Shown piece by piece: positions 47,675 to 60,975 of a stretch of DNA of 64,000 bases. The notes beneath the pieces were generated by a model. The model saw only the letters and a program-made list of their open reading frames with translations, made no database searches and had not been told where the DNA came from. Numbering within the stretch: position 1 is the first letter of the stretch; each line of letters opens with the position of its first letter. This stretch comes from Tenrec ecaudatus (lineage: Eukaryota > Chordata > Mammalia > Afrosoricida > Tenrecidae), in the NCBI RefSeq assembly GCF_050624435.1, contig NC_134538.1, forward strand, positions 115,766,437 through 115,830,436, given 5' to 3'. Both the position numbers and the translations under genes were made by a program.

Positions 47675-50573
47675 GTAAGCCGTGCCTACGTTATATATGG
47701 ATGTGCACATAACTGGTGTAAAATATGAAATGTTTTGGTGACCAAGTTTCTGAGAAAAAAATATATATTTCTTATGAAGAAAGCAAATTCATATCTTAGA
47801 AGGTATTTTAATTGCCCAGTAAATGCTTCCTCTCTTATTAAGCACTCATGTAGTTTATACTTGGGTTGGTTGAGCAAAAGTAAGGAGATAACAGAAGCCA
47901 ACAGCCTAAATTAACAGTGATTCTCACCATTTGCGAATCAAAGGCTCACAGCTTTGTAGGAATGTCAAGTAAACATTGCTTTTTTTTTCATAGTATCTTT
48001 GACCTTGCCAGTCTCTTGAATTTTTTAGCAAGAAGTTAAGGTTGGTCTGTTTCTATAAACGCAAAATCTCTCATTTTACAAAATATTATTCAGAAATTTT
48101 TATAAATTAACGTTTCATTCAAATTTCTGGTTAAAATGGGTGCTATTTGAAATCTTACCTGACTTTAGTATAAAGAAGAGTTTTAGTAGGAGCTCTGAAA
48201 AGAGAAAAAGAAGAAATTGGTTTCAATGATTAACACCAAGGATTGTTTTTCCTATGGAACAAGATGAAAACTTTCTATAGAATGTTAATGACCAAAAAGT
48301 TGATAGCAAATTTATTTAATACCTGTATAATTATAGAAGAATGAATTTATAAGTGTGTGTACCATGTTTACCCTACTGTAACATTTAGATCTTGAGATTA
48401 TGGCGCTTATATGATTGCAATTCTCTTAAATAAGTAATAACAATATTTTAATAAACTATGGGAACAAAACTAATTGTTCATTGTTTTTATACAAAATCAA
48501 AAATTCTTACGAAGCATTATTTAATTCCATTGTCCTTGATTTTATAATTCTTTGGGGTGGAAAAATTGAAAAGATTTCTTAATCTATACAAAATAAGTTT
48601 TAAGGATTTTAAAAATATTGTTTGGAGTGAAATATTTCTATAAAGACTAAAACATTTAGAGTGTTTTATTTTAGAAAGATGTTCGTCTGCTTTGATATAA
48701 ATAGCAGCATAGTAAGGTATTATTCTCTATAGATTTAGGCAGATTCATTTATCTCTGAGTAAAAGTGTTTAGCTGGGGTCCATTTTAAAGGTAGCTAATA
48801 TTTGGTTTCTTTCAGCACTTCATGAGTGGTAAGAACTATAATTATTACTTGCAATGTTTTGGATTGACGTCAGCAGCAAAACGAAAAACAAACCTTACTT
48901 TTCTTTCGTATTTTTAGAAGATGTTTTTACTTGTGTATTCATGCAGAAGGAAAGCTTAATTTTCCCAATACCATTCCATGTATTTTTTGCATTATAAAAA
49001 TTCTAGCCTTTATTGAGGAACTTTATGGTAACAACAAAAAGCAATTAATTTGAATAGTTGTAAAACAAGCAAGTACTACAAACTTATAATTTCTGTGTTT
49101 GAAGTGACGTTTCCACACCATAAAAAGAAGTAAAGAGAATTATAACTAAACTGCAAGTGTATATGCATGTGTATCTATTTAGACCTCTGGTGGGCGTTAG
49201 AATGTTATTAGTTTTTGCAAGTGTGAAGTGAGAACCCTTGAGGACGGAGATCATCAACTATTCAGGGAAACACTGATTTTCTGTGTAAGTTATAACTTGG
49301 AGGTGTTAACTTGGGAAGACGATTTGTTGTAGATAGCAGACAATTACCAAGGGCAGATTTGAAATTTCGGTTGTTGGATATTTGAAAACATAACATCTTG
49401 TGTCCAGATGTTTAGAGGAGGGTTTGTTTAAAATTAATCATGGAGATTCGGATACTCTATTGCTGTTTCAAGTGTTTTGTTTGTCCTGATTTCTTTGACT
49501 ATGAAAAAAAATCTGAGATAACAAATGTGATTAGTGGTATGACCCACCTTGACTGAGATAATCTGTGTGAAGTTTCCAATTTGCATAAAGCCAACATGCC
49601 TTTGGTTTCTAACCGAAGTCCTTTGGCTGATGAGGCATCAAGGCAATGATTGACGATTAGTTGGATTAATTCAAGTATAAATTCGTACTGGTATTAATAT
49701 TTCAATCACTAGAAGTTTAAAAGACTGATAGAAGGGGCCAGTTGAAAAGAACAGCACAATGTTTGTGAATATATGTGTGTACATAGATATGTGTGCATAT
49801 TTGTATGTTTGTATATGTGTGGACGTCTCTATTTCTATCACATTTTTAGATGTGAGTCTAGATAGGCTTAAGCCATGGTACAATCCCAATGTTCAGACCA
49901 CTAATATTCCTTATCTCCTGCCCATCAGCGTGATTAGGAAAGCATTTACTCTTGGTTGGTGTTGCACATATCCTTGCCCCCCCATTCAGCTTGCATTGTT
50001 TCCTTGAGAAACAATATTTTCTGCTAAGCCAATAACTACACTTTGATCTCAGTTTCAGAAAACATGTCAGAAATATCCAGAAACGAACCTACTCATGAAA
50101 GGATTCAACAAATTGGATTTATTTTTCTAATAAAACATATTAAGCTCTCTATTAAGTCTCTGCCTCTATTGTACCAATCGGTGTGAGGCAGGGCTTTGTT
50201 TCCTTTTGGTGCTACCCTGCCCCTCTTTCTGGTAGAAAGAAAGCCTGGTCATAATTTGTCGTGAGTTTGGGAGTTAGAGATGATACACCCCCTCCCCCAC
50301 TCATTAATCACATATACCTGTCTCTACGGTTGCTTCCTGTCTTTCCTCAGCGACATCCACACAGCACCCACGAAGTGCCAAGGGATGCCTGGAAGGCCCC
50401 GGGGTGCAACCTGGCTTCAGGCTAAGCTTACTGTTTAACTGTTTGATGTCTAGTTTGTTTAAATGGTACTATATTCTGTTCATTTCAGATAACAAGACAT
50501 AGGGTTTTTCTTTAGACTTTTCTGTCTCCTAGGAAGATCTTGTCTTGGATGGGGTAGTAACATGGGCAGAAAG

Positions 50574-50603
50574 GCATTCTGAAAGTATGGTCTTTCAGAA
50601 TGC
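50574..50603 (+). repeat. Perfect 12-bp hairpin
   Basis: gcattctgaaag and ctttcagaatgc around the 6-nt loop tatggt, in PCLO intron 3. Confidence 0.9.
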
Positions 50604-51240
50604 GGAAGCATCAATCAGAACAAAATGCCTCATTTGGCAATCAGTTTACTTCTTTCCTTCTGTGTCAGTTAAAATGTAAGAGTTGTCAAGTTTACTCATA
50701 GTTGGTATTTCTTCCATTGTTTTATTAGCTTTATAAGTTAATTCTTATATTGAAGGCATGTATTTATTTCCACATATTTCAGCGAGTTCTAGAGTCACAC
50801 TCTTCCTTGTTTAGTAAGGTAACTATGCAAGACCTAAATGAAGTGGGGGTGGCTGATCTATTGTTAATGAACATGAGCAGTTTTTTGAGCAGAGTAAGGC
50901 TAAGTAGGTCGCGTCACTGAGATCCCTTCTGATGTTTGCTGTGACTTCTGGGTTCTGGCTCACATGCTGAGGAGCGACCTTCAAGGGATCTGTTGCTTCC
51001 TCACTTAGCAGACACGTACTAACTTGTGTTTACCCTCAAGATCATTCTGTAATGCTTTAAAAGCCTTTGCCAGTCCTCAAAAGCAATGGAGTTTACATTT
51101 AGGAGAGACATTAAGTAAAGGCTGAAAGTGTAATAAGATATCAAGGAGGCAAAAATTGTTATTACTAATAATCAATGTCAAAAGAATACCCAAAATGAAA
51201 TATAGATTCTGCAGGAAGCATCCCGGCATCCTTGGCAGAG

Positions 51241-51270
51241 AGGGGCCCCTGATGGCATCGTGGACTGGAG
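51241..51270 (+). mobile_element. AfroSINE head fragment
   Basis: ggggcccctgatggcatcgt then ggactgg matches the SINE head only. Confidence 0.5.
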
Positions 51271-51696
51271 GTGGTCCATCACCTTTCCAGTACACACAAA
51301 TGTCCTAGCCATTTTCAGGAAATATGTGACATGTTATCAGTCCTTTCCATCGGTGACATTTAGTCAAATTAAATGCAAATAGAGATTTAAGTTAGCCATT
51401 TTTGTTTAAACAAATTTAAACACGAGTGAAATTTCACTGTAAGTCTTTTTTGTTACACCTTCTGACATGGTTAGTACTCCGTTGTATGTGATAGTTCTTT
51501 CATCTAATTTAAGCACACACAAAACATAATTTAAGATAACTATTACCTCATTCCATGGATGACTGTTGTTTCATGGCAGTTCTCATATTGAGAGTTTGGG
51601 TCAATGTCAGTTTACAAATGACAACATGAATCTTTTGGACATAAGTATTTGTACGTGTTTCTACCTGGCTTCCAAGTAAAGCTTACTGAACGGAAT

Positions 51697-51870
51697 AAAC
51701 CAAACTCACTGCCAAAGAGTCGACTCTGAGGCATAGTGACCGGCCCTGTAGGCAGGGGGTACTGCCCTGTGAGTGTCGGAGACTGTGTCTCTACAGAAAC
51801 AGAAAGCCCTGTCTCTCTCCTGCGCTGTGACGTAAACAGCTGACCGTGTGCTTAGCAGTCCACCTGTCCC
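51697..51870 (-). mobile_element. AfroSINE, minus strand
   Basis: Starts with the reversed tail ataaaccaaactcactgcca then gagtcgactctgaggcatag, and continues with the reversed middle (agactgtgtctctacagaaa). Confidence 0.7.
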
Positions 51871-52348
51871 CTCCTTCAGACAAAAAAACTCCACATTTAA
51901 CATTAGCTGTAAAAACTACCTTTTTCAGAAAACAAACCCACATTTTTAGATTGTGGTCCCAAATCCAGACAATTTTTGTCTTCATTTTAAATTTAAAATA
52001 TACTTTTCTTCCTTTACTAAAACTTAAAGAAAAATAAAACAAAAACTCAAGAGGAGTAGTTGTAATACGGACATCTCAATCCTATATTCAGACAATCATT
52101 GCCGTTGGAGAAAATAAATTCTTGACAATTTAATATAGGTAACTTTTTCTTGCCCCTTAAATGCATGGATTATATAATTCCACATATTAACATAGCATGA
52201 TTTAAAATAAACATTCAACTGCATTTTTGCTTCAAATCTAGGGACATGACTCTAAAATCGTTCCTTCATTACACTCTACAATTAACCTAATATGATGGAA
52301 AATAATGTTTCTTGTCTAAAAATGACAGTCTACACTGCTGATGAGATG

Positions 52349-52430
52349 TAAGGACACTTCAAAATGTTTATGGAAAAATTCCAGTACCTTTCCATTGCAT
52401 TTCCCGTGAACTTTTTAAAAGCCCCTCATA
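52349..52430 (+). mobile_element. Possible MITE with diverged inverted ends
   Basis: cttcaaaatgtttatggaaa at the left pairs imperfectly with ttcccgtgaactttttaaaa at the right. A related end may be present near 53346 (gggccgtcaagaagtttcgg). Family not assigned. Confidence 0.4.
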
Positions 52431-53966
52431 TGTTTGTGTGCATATTTGCCCATGTGGGTGTGTACATGCATGTATGGAAATCTTTTAAAATACAAATAGG
52501 GGTAATCTCCAGAAGAAGCTGGAACTAAAAATACCACAGGTGAAATTTTGAGAGGCGATATACACAGTTTCTGTATTGGTAAAATGAACATTTGCGTTTT
52601 AATTTTCAGAATCCAGATGTAGTGGCAAGAGGAAGTATAATAAGCAGGAGGAATAAAATCTATCTTTCACACGGAGTTAGCCATGAGAATAAAAATATGT
52701 TCAGAGCTCTCTATATGGAAGGCCTCAAGTAAAATTGCACACTTCTTGCTTCTCTCTTAAATATATTAATGAAATGTGATTTTTAAATGGCTCATGTAAG
52801 AAGACCTGTCAATTTGCTAATTTGGGAAGCTACAGAACGCATGAATTATGAACATGCAGCATCACTCCTGCAGCTTTATTTAAAGTATTTCTAGTTCTGT
52901 TTGTTTTTAGTAAAAAAAGTATGATAAATTTGTATTAAAAACATGATACAGAACACATCAGTAATGGTTGTGAAAAGATTTGTCTTCATTTTAATCCTGA
53001 AACTAGCTATTTGTTCACTTTCATTCCCCACTAAACATGTCAGAGTAACTATTACACATTTTGCTCAGTTTACATCTCTATTCCAGAGCCTTGGAAGTAG
53101 AAGCGATTTCCAGCACATCATAGATCACTGCCTTTCTCATTGCCTCAGAGGCCCATCACGATCAGCTTTCTTTTGTTCTTGTTAAAAATAGAACTACTCC
53201 ACCTGAGCCACACAGTCAAAGGAAAGCTAATTAGAGTACTCAGTAAACAATACACCATTTCATTGAGTAAACTATCTGCACTCATGCCTGCTAATTCCTT
53301 GGGTATTTACTGAGACTTCGTGAAGTTCAATTGAGCTTTTAAAAAGGGCCGTCAAGAAGTTTCGGGGAAAATTCCATGATCTCTTAATTCCAATTGTCCA
53401 CTAATTTTGAAATTCTCTTGTATTATATGTCCAATATTTATTCTCCCATTCTTAATCTATCAGCATCCTGGAAAAGATGGGTAATCACCGAAAAGGTAAT
53501 TGAGGTACATTCATACACACACCACACACAACCTTACGTTCACCTAGAAGCAATTATGTAAATAACACCTAAGTATACATCAACCTTAATGGACTTAAAA
53601 GTTAAAATAAAAGTAATACATTTAAGTAGAGCTGACTCAGAAGTGAATAGTATCAGCTGAGCGTATAAAAACAAAAGATTTAATAAGATTAATGAATTTA
53701 AAAAGGATCATCTTCTAGTTCAAATCCTTGCTCATTTACCAAGATTCCAAGCCATTTAGAGCCAGTTTTCTCATGGGATCGTAATACAGTGTAAGGACAT
53801 ATACTAAGTGATGATGCCCATGGATTTGATTTTACACCTGCGTGAATGATCTGGATATCCACGGCCATAGAGTAGTTGGCTCCAAGGATGCTTTCTCCCA
53901 AGTTTGGCTTGTGTACCCGGTAGCACGACTAGTGCTCCTTTTGTTGAAGTGGAGTTGCACAAGGGA

Positions 53967-54168
53967 TCCCTGGTGGCTGAGTGGTTAACTCGTTGGGCTA
54001 CACTAACCACAAGGTCTGCAGTTTAAACTCACTCACTGCTGTGCAGGAGAAACATGAGGTACTCTGTACCCACACATTTACAGTTTTGGAATCTCACAGG
54101 GGCAGTTCTGCTCTGTATAATCGGGTCAATATGAGTCAGAATTGACTTGATGGAAGTGAGTTTTTAGC
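53967..54168 (+). mobile_element. AfroSINE, full length
   Basis: gatccctggtggctgagtgg, aaccacaaggtctgcagttt, ctcacaggggcagttctgct, and tatgagtcagaattgacttg. Confidence 0.9.
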
Positions 54169-54189
54169 CCCACAAAATGCTTCAATCAA

Positions 54190-54750
54190 AACAGGACCCT
54201 TCTTGGGTAGGATGAGCCAGTCAGGGTGCAGTACAGCACTGGTGAAACACACAGCTTTCTTCTGGTTATTTGAGGCTTCTTCCCCCCCCACTATCATGAC
54301 CCCAATTCTGCCTTACAAATCTAACTTGGCCGGAGCATGTAAACAGGTGCAGATCAGAGCTGGAAACCCAGGGAATCCAGGACAGATAAATCCCCTCAGG
54401 ACCAATATTGAGAGTAGCATACCAGGCGGGTAAGGGGAAGGTGGGAGAAGACAGGGTGAACTGATCACAATGATCTACCTATAACCCCCTCTTAGGGGGG
54501 TGGACAACAGTCAAGTGGATAACAACGGTCAGTGTAAGACATGAAAAATAATAATTTATAAATTTTCAAGGCTGCTTATGGGAGGAAGGGGAAAAATGAG
54601 AAGTTGATACCAAAGGCTCAAGTAGAAAGAAAATATTTTGAAAATGATGATGGCAACAAATGTAAAAATGTGCTTGACACAATGGATGGATGTATGGATT
54701 GTGATAAGAATTTTACGAGCTCCCAATAAAATGATTAGAAAACAAAAACA
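54190..54750 (+). mobile_element. Long interspersed repeat 3' end, second copy
   Basis: Homologous along its length to 7.77-8.35 kb: gaaacacacagctttcttct, ccactatcatgaccccaatt, aggaccaatattgagagtag, aataataatttataaatt, and terminal cccaataaaatgatt. Same orientation as copy 1, 5'-truncated, as target-primed retrotransposition would give. Confidence 0.65.
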
Positions 54751-54819
54751 TAAGACCCTTGGTCACCAACACTTGAGAAGTGCTTTTACTTAGTTCCTCT
54801 TAGAGATATGAGTTGTATA

Positions 54820-55714
54820 GTGTATATACTCGAATATAAGCCAACCAAAGTATAAGCTGAGGTACCTAATTATTACCTGGGAAACCAGAAAAACTGATTG
54901 ACTCAAGTAAAAGCCTAGGGTGGAAAATGCAGAAGCAATTGGTGAGTTTCAATAATAAAAACAAATGAAAATAAAATTACTAAAATTTGAGACATCAGTG
55001 GGGTAATGTATTTAAATATTTATTTTAAATAAAAAACATAAATAAAGGACAAGTCATTTAACATTAGTAAACCAGCACAGTAAGTGGAAAATAGGTTCAA
55101 CAAAAACAATGAGGTATCAACAATGATACCTTAAGAGTACTATTCCCTGAGCTCAATCAGCAACCAAGCTAAAATGTAGAGTTAAAATCCTTCAAAACTG
55201 GATTCCTCCTCATCATCCGTATCCCAATGCAGAGCTCCCGCTGGTGTGAGGTCATCATAGACGCTGTCCTCACTGAGATCGCCATCATCACCATCACTGC
55301 TGTCATTTTCATACAAAGTGCAGTCTTCACTGCCATCCACAGCATTACTAATACTACATTTCTGGAAGGCACGTCGCACCATGTCTTCTGGAATGTCTTC
55401 CCAGGCATCTCGAACCCACTTTGCTATGAACTCTATGTCAGGCTTCATGAGATTCTCTCCTTTTGTTAGTCAGGCTTGACCAGATGACATCCATTCATGC
55501 CACATCCTTCGCACACAGTCTTTAAAAGGCTTATTCAAAGATACACGTCATAGGATGGCTCTGATTGGTTAGATGTGAGTAAACAAACATTCAAAGCCCT
55601 GCGGTGTCAGCAGGGCTTTGAATGAACAGCAGAAGGATGGCAATCACCCGTGAAATAACAGGTTCTCCTCCCACAACCTTGAGGGGGGAGCAGCTTATAC
55701 ATGAGTATATACGG
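54820..55714 (-). mobile_element. Pogo-like DNA transposon with coding remnant (895 bp)
   Basis: Ends gtgtatatactcgaatataa and (reversed) gcttatacatgagtatatac match the MITEs at 9.7 and 37.6 kb and pair at 17 of 22 positions. Unlike them, it keeps internal sequence that includes the C-terminal part of a transposase on the minus strand. The copy is internally deleted compared with a usual pogo/Tigger element of 2-3 kb. Confidence 0.75.
55182..55448 (-). pseudogene. C-terminal remnant of a pogo/Tigger-like DDE transposase
   Basis: 88 codons. The motif FIAKWVRDAWEDIPEDMVRR, then AFQKCSISNAVDGSEDCTLY and an acidic Asp/Ser/Glu-rich tail, is the layout I know from the C-termini of pogo-family (CENP-B-related) transposases. 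There the signature is W-V-x-x-A-W-x-x-I-P followed by S-F-x-x-C-G-I. The DNA-binding and DDE catalytic parts are absent, so it cannot transpose by itself. The assignment is by remembered motif. Confidence 0.6.
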
Positions 55715-56156
55715 TCTATTCACAAGCACATTAATGCCATGAGAAGGCTTATAGTAAAGGACTTTCTTTAACCAAAGATATATCCTAAGCTTATTAAACA
55801 CAGAATCTGTCCATTAACTTGGCAGAACTGGTATTTTAAAAAAAACACACAAAACAACAACAACATCAAAAACAAACAGTCCTGGGAAGTGCTGATGTAG
55901 AGTTAGGTCCCGGACAAATTTTGCATTATAGAAATAGAAGAGAAACTTGAATGAGTTACTGAACAGAATGGCTGTTGATCAAGTCATAAATAGGAACAGA
56001 AAGCATATATGATGAAATCCTTTCTATTCAGAGTAAAGAGTATTTTTCAGAATGAAACATACAGTCTGGGGGTTACAAGAAATGCGAACAATATTTTAGT
56101 GGAAGGTGTAGGTAACATGGAACAGGTGCATATGGTCCTTCTTACCTTACTGCAAG

Positions 56157-56358
56157 AGGAGTCCTGATGACACTTCATAGCTGTGCTCTGAGCTGCTAAC
56201 CTCAAGGTCTGCAGCTTGAAACCACCAGCTGCTCTGCAGGAGAACGATGGGGCTTTCTATTCCTGTAAATAGTTACTGTCTCAGGAACTCCGACGGGTAG
56301 TTCTCCCCTGTTCTATAGGGTCCCCGTGAGTCAGGATTGGCTCAGTGGCAGTCAAATG
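56157..56358 (+). mobile_element. AfroSINE, full length
   Basis: gctgctaacctcaaggtctg, gctttctattcctgtaaata, and gtgagtcaggattggctcag. Confidence 0.85.
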
Positions 56359-56375
56359 GGGCTCCCGCAAGAGAA

Positions 56376-56522
56376 GAAGCCATGGTGGTATAGTGGATTG
56401 CCCGTGGGCTGCTCATCCTCAGGTCGGTGGCGCAAGCCCTTCGTCTGCTTAGCTGAGAAAGATGCAACCGTCTGTGCCCATAAAGATTTACAGTTTATGA
56501 AACCCTGTGGAGCATTTCAACT
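56376..56522 (+). mobile_element. AfroSINE, 3'-truncated
   Basis: agccatggtggtatagtgga, gtgggctgctcatcctcagg, and cataaagatttacagtttat. It follows the previous copy with a gap of under 20 bp. Confidence 0.75.
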
Positions 56523-56539
56523 TTTTAGGAGGTAGAATA

Positions 56540-57995
56540 TCATCAAGAACCAGTGGTGCTGACGGAAGAAGTCTAAGCTTCACTGACGGATTAGCTAAAT
56601 GCAAAGATCCAGGAATCGGCAGAATCGCGATAGAAACATTTCAACAAAGTGATAAAGCGGTGTAAGTACTCACTTGTCTATGCCAAGAAATTTGGAAGAC
56701 AGTGGCCTGGCCTACTGACTGGAAGAAATCCTTATTTTTCCCATTCCCAAAAAAGGTGACTCAACAGAATACAGAACATTTTGAAGAATATCATTAACAT
56801 CACATGCAAATAAAATCTTTCCTCTGTTGAAGATCATTCGGTAACAGATGCTGCAGTATATCAACAGGGAACTTTCAAAATTCAACCTGGACTCAGACGA
56901 GGACATGTCATGGGGGAAATTATTGCTGATTGTCAAATGGGTCTTAGCTGAAAGCAGTGAATGCCAGAAAGAAATTGACTTATTTTATTGACTATGCAAA
57001 GCATTCAACTTTGCAAAGCACCCACAGACTGTGGATCCTGACAAACCATTAAGAATGTTTTCCAGAACACTTCATTGTGGTATGTGGAGCTTTTGCTCAA
57101 GCTTTTGCCCAAGAAGCAGCTGTTTACAACAGAGAAATACTGCATAGTTTATTAAACAGAAAGTTGTGCATCTGCATGATATCTTTCCACCATACATATT
57201 AAATCAGATAATCTGATAGCTGGACTGTATGAAGAACAAGGCATCCGGATCGGAGGAAGATAATGCAGGTGACAAAACCTCGCTTGCTGCAAGTGAGTGA
57301 CAGCACTTGCTGATGAAGATCAAAGACGGCAGCCTTCAGGACTGATTACAACTCCAGGTAAAGAAAACCCAAACCTTCACAACGGTGCCAATTGACAACT
57401 TTATTATACATGGAGAAATGTTTGAAATTGTCAAGGATTTAATTTTGCTTGGATCAATGATCCACAGAAGCAGCAGTCAAGAAATCAAAGGGCATTTCAT
57501 TAGGCCAATCTGTTGCACATGACCTGCACAATGACAGGTGTTGAAGAGCAAGGGTATGACTTTGAAGACTAAGGGAGCTTGGATCTAACCTGTTATTTCC
57601 CATCACCTCATATGCATGTGAAACCTGGACAAGAGGAGCTGATACATTTGTATTATGTGTTGAGGAATTTTGGAAGTACCTTGAACTGCCAGAACAAACA
57701 TTGATCTTGGTAGAAGTAGAGCCAGAATATGCCTTAGAATCAAGAATGCCTAGACGTCAACTCTACATACGTTGTACATGTTATCTGGAGCAACTAGCCT
57801 CTGGAAAAGGGCATCCTACTAGGTAAAGTAGAGCATGAAAAAAGAGGACGACTGTTAAGGTGATGGATTGACACTGTGGCTGCCACAATGATTTCAAACG
57901 TAAGGACTGTGAAGGCGGCCCAGGCAGTGCTTTGTTCTCTTGTACAGAGTAGCTATGGGTCAGAACCAACTCAAAGGTACCTCACAACAACACTG
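56540..57995 (+). mobile_element. RTE-clade LINE copy in PCLO intron 3
   Basis: Runs from upstream coding sequence (ttggaagacagtggcctgg; tgctgcagtatatcaacagg) through the RT region (cacttgctgatgaagatcaa; attttgcttggatcaatgat). It ends with agctatgggtcagaaccaac then tcaaaggtacctcacaacaa, a CAACAA-type 3' end. Many frameshifts; inactive. Confidence 0.8.
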
Positions 57996-58342
57996 CAGGG
58001 TATTCACTACATGACAAGCTATTTGCTTTGTGAAGGCTCATCCTTTACTCAAAATCAAGTGGCTCTGATGAACACTCTATGCTTCCTGAGCTCCTACTTA
58101 ATATTTCTAATTGGTAAAGCCTCGTGGGCCAAGTGTAGGCCAACCATAATGGTGAAAGGCTTATATTATTGACTTACAACTGGTTCAAATTTTGATTCTA
58201 GCACATATTGGCTATGTGTTTTATTCTGGGAGAATAAGACTTTTCATGTTTTCATCTATGAGATACATCTACTCTCACAGAGGCGTAGGCTTTGGGTTGA
58301 GTCTATTTCCCTAAATAGTCCTTGACTCATGAGCACCACCTC

Positions 58343-58465
58343 ACTGCAATCAAGTCCATTCCAGCTTGTAGCAAACCTAGTAGGGAAGGGCATACCTGCC
58401 CCAGCTTATTTCTGTGGTTTGAGAGCAGAAAACCTCTCGTGGAGAGACTGGTGAGTTCTAACTGC
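58343..58465 (-). mobile_element. AfroSINE, minus strand
   Basis: cactgcaatcaagtccattc is the reversed tail. aaaacctctcgtggagagac then tggtgagttctaactgc is the reversed B-box side. Confidence 0.65.
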
Positions 58466-58702
58466 TATGGTTGGCATTCCGACTCATGAACCGTGATGCC
58501 TCCAGGGCTCCCCCAGCACCCAGTGCTGAGGCAGAGGTCGCATATGCCTCCAGCCGCCGTCCCTTTTCACCCTCTTCAATCTTCATCTGACACCACCCTT
58601 CCACCCCACAACACGGTCTACATTTCTTCTCAGCTTAGTTCAATTACTCATTGCAATGGCCACACAGAACTAATAGATGATGTTCTGGTTTGTTAGGGAA
58701 AT

Positions 58703-58815
58703 TGTTGCCAGGTGCCATCAAGTTGATTCCGACTCATCGTTCCCTATAGACAACAGAAAGAAACACCGCCTGGTCCCAAGCCATCTTCACAATTGTTGGG
58801 TTTTAGCCACCATGT
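58703..58815 (-). mobile_element. RTE 3' end fragment, minus strand
   Basis: caggtgccatcaagttgatt, ccgactcatcgttccctata, and gtcccaagccatcttcacaa align with 21473-21600. Confidence 0.7.
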
Positions 58816-59963
58816 CTTCTTTTTTGCTGTCCCTCTACTCTACAGGGATTGCAGGGTTCAAAAGGATATTCTCCATGCTTGGCTCTTCGTTCTTCCTGGT
58901 AAGGAAATCCCCTCTTCCTGCCTCCGAGGTGGCTGATTTTATATGCAGTAGGATGGCACTTGAAATCCACCCTGTTAACATTCATTCACAGATGAATCAT
59001 ATGATCCAATCAGCATCTCCCTCTCCTTCTTACTCAGGTTCAATAAGGAAATGAAGGTCATGTGGAGGGAGTAACAAAGGCTATGGCTAGAGGAAGCGTA
59101 TCAAATATTTCACTGACTCTTAGTAAACATTTCTAACTGAATAGAGGTGGAAATGAAGCCCTCATAGCATGTTTTTCAGTGTTAGTTGAGATAATTTACT
59201 CTTTTAAGATTTGTTCTGAAAATATATTGATCAAGAAAAATCATTTTATTTACTCAATAAGCTCTTATTAATACCTTGATTCCTTATACCTAGAATTTTT
59301 GTCATTGCCTTCAGAGTGATAAATTCTATTGCTTTCAGACATATCCATTGAAATAAGCCTTACACAATATTCAACATGTCCCATATTGTGTTTATCACCC
59401 ACCCCCACTCCCCCAATATGATCTTCCTCATGTGTTTCCTGTCATACTGAAAGGCATCAGAAATTCTGAGAACCATTCCACACTTTTCTTCTCTCACAAA
59501 CAATAGATTTTTTTTAACTCTTGTCTATTCTACCTGAGAAATCCTACTCTGCTCTAGTCTGTCTTATCCTCACTGAAAACCCCAACTAAGTCCTTATTTA
59601 TTATTTCCACCACAGGCCAACTGTATCATTCAATATGTTTCTGAAGATGGGTATAGAGTACTTATTTATCACTTTCTCCAGAATCCCTTAATCTGTTGTT
59701 GTATATGACAATATCCAATGCCATGTTCAAAATACACTTTCGTTTTTTCATACTTCCGAGTATATGCCCCACAAGTTTTCGACTTCCCCACATCCTTATC
59801 TAGATGACTCTTAGACATCTCCTTGACCCTTACTGCAAACCCTTTAGCACCCAGACAAGCTCTGTGGAGTATTGCAACGTCTATTGACTTCTCTCTAGCA
59901 GTTCTTCAAGAACAAAGAATTAGTCTCCCCTCACGACTAGTAAAGTATCATACATGAAAGGAG

Positions 59964-59989
59964 ATATATATACATATATATATATATAA
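59964..59989 (+). repeat. AT-rich microsatellite
   Basis: Alternating AT with a single C interruption. Confidence 0.8.
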
Positions 59990-60275
59990 TTTTCTCAGTG
60001 AAAACTTCATTTAATTAAATAACATGTGGAATGACATACACATTTTTGTTAATAGTCATAATGGTAGTCATAAATGATTTCAGACTTGTATGATTGTCTA
60101 TTGACTGTAAGGATTTTGAAAGCCTCATACAAAGTCTTAAACAATAATATGTGTCTCTTTGTAATTGTCCTTAATATCTGGAAAATTTAGAGAGAAGATG
60201 GCCTTTTTTACATGAAAGTAGAAAGTTATATATTTTAATTCTCTACTCAATGTCACCTAAATCTCCTCCTCTTAG

Positions 60276-60455
60276 AGAGCCCCAGTGGCACAGGGTTTAA
60301 AGTGCTTTGATTGCTAACTTAAAGGTTGGTGTTACAAAGTCACCAGAAACTCCACAGGAGAAAAATATGACAGTCTGTTTCCATAAATAATCTACAGACT
60401 TGGGAATCCTTTGGGATAGTTCTGCTCTGAGGTAACAAGGAATCATAATTGTCTC
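60276..60455 (+). mobile_element. AfroSINE, degenerate
   Basis: gagagccccagtggcacagg, gattgctaacttaaaggttg, gtctgtttccataaataatc, and a diverged tail. Confidence 0.7.
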
Positions 60456-60975
60456 GACCACCTGGCTTAAGTTGGCTTTATAATCCTATTACTATTATAA
60501 TGATTCCCATCATGAGTACTACAGCTTTCCTACTTATTTATTTATACTTCATCCTCCTTACCTCATAGCACTTTTACTCTTTAATTTAAATGACTTGTTT
60601 ATTATTTTTGTCATGTCATTGTCTTTCCACCACCTCTAGTATGTAAGTTATATGCGTTTCTGCCAAGTTATATGAGTAGGCATATCTGAGTATATGCCTA
60701 CAGGCTAGGTGCATTATAAGCTCTCACAAATCTTTGTAGAATGAATGAATGAAACCTATGTAATTATTAGAGTTTCAGTATCTGACTATTGGTTCAAAGT
60801 GGTAAAAGGTCAACCTCATATCTGATTAGCTGTATATACTTTAATTACTTTCCTACCTCATCTTTTCCCAGTATACCTAATTCCAAAAGGTTAAAAGAAG
60901 ACACATAAAATGAAAACTTTCTTTAATTAAATTCTCATTATAAAAAAGAACCTTAGGGGAAAATGCCTCTTCCTT

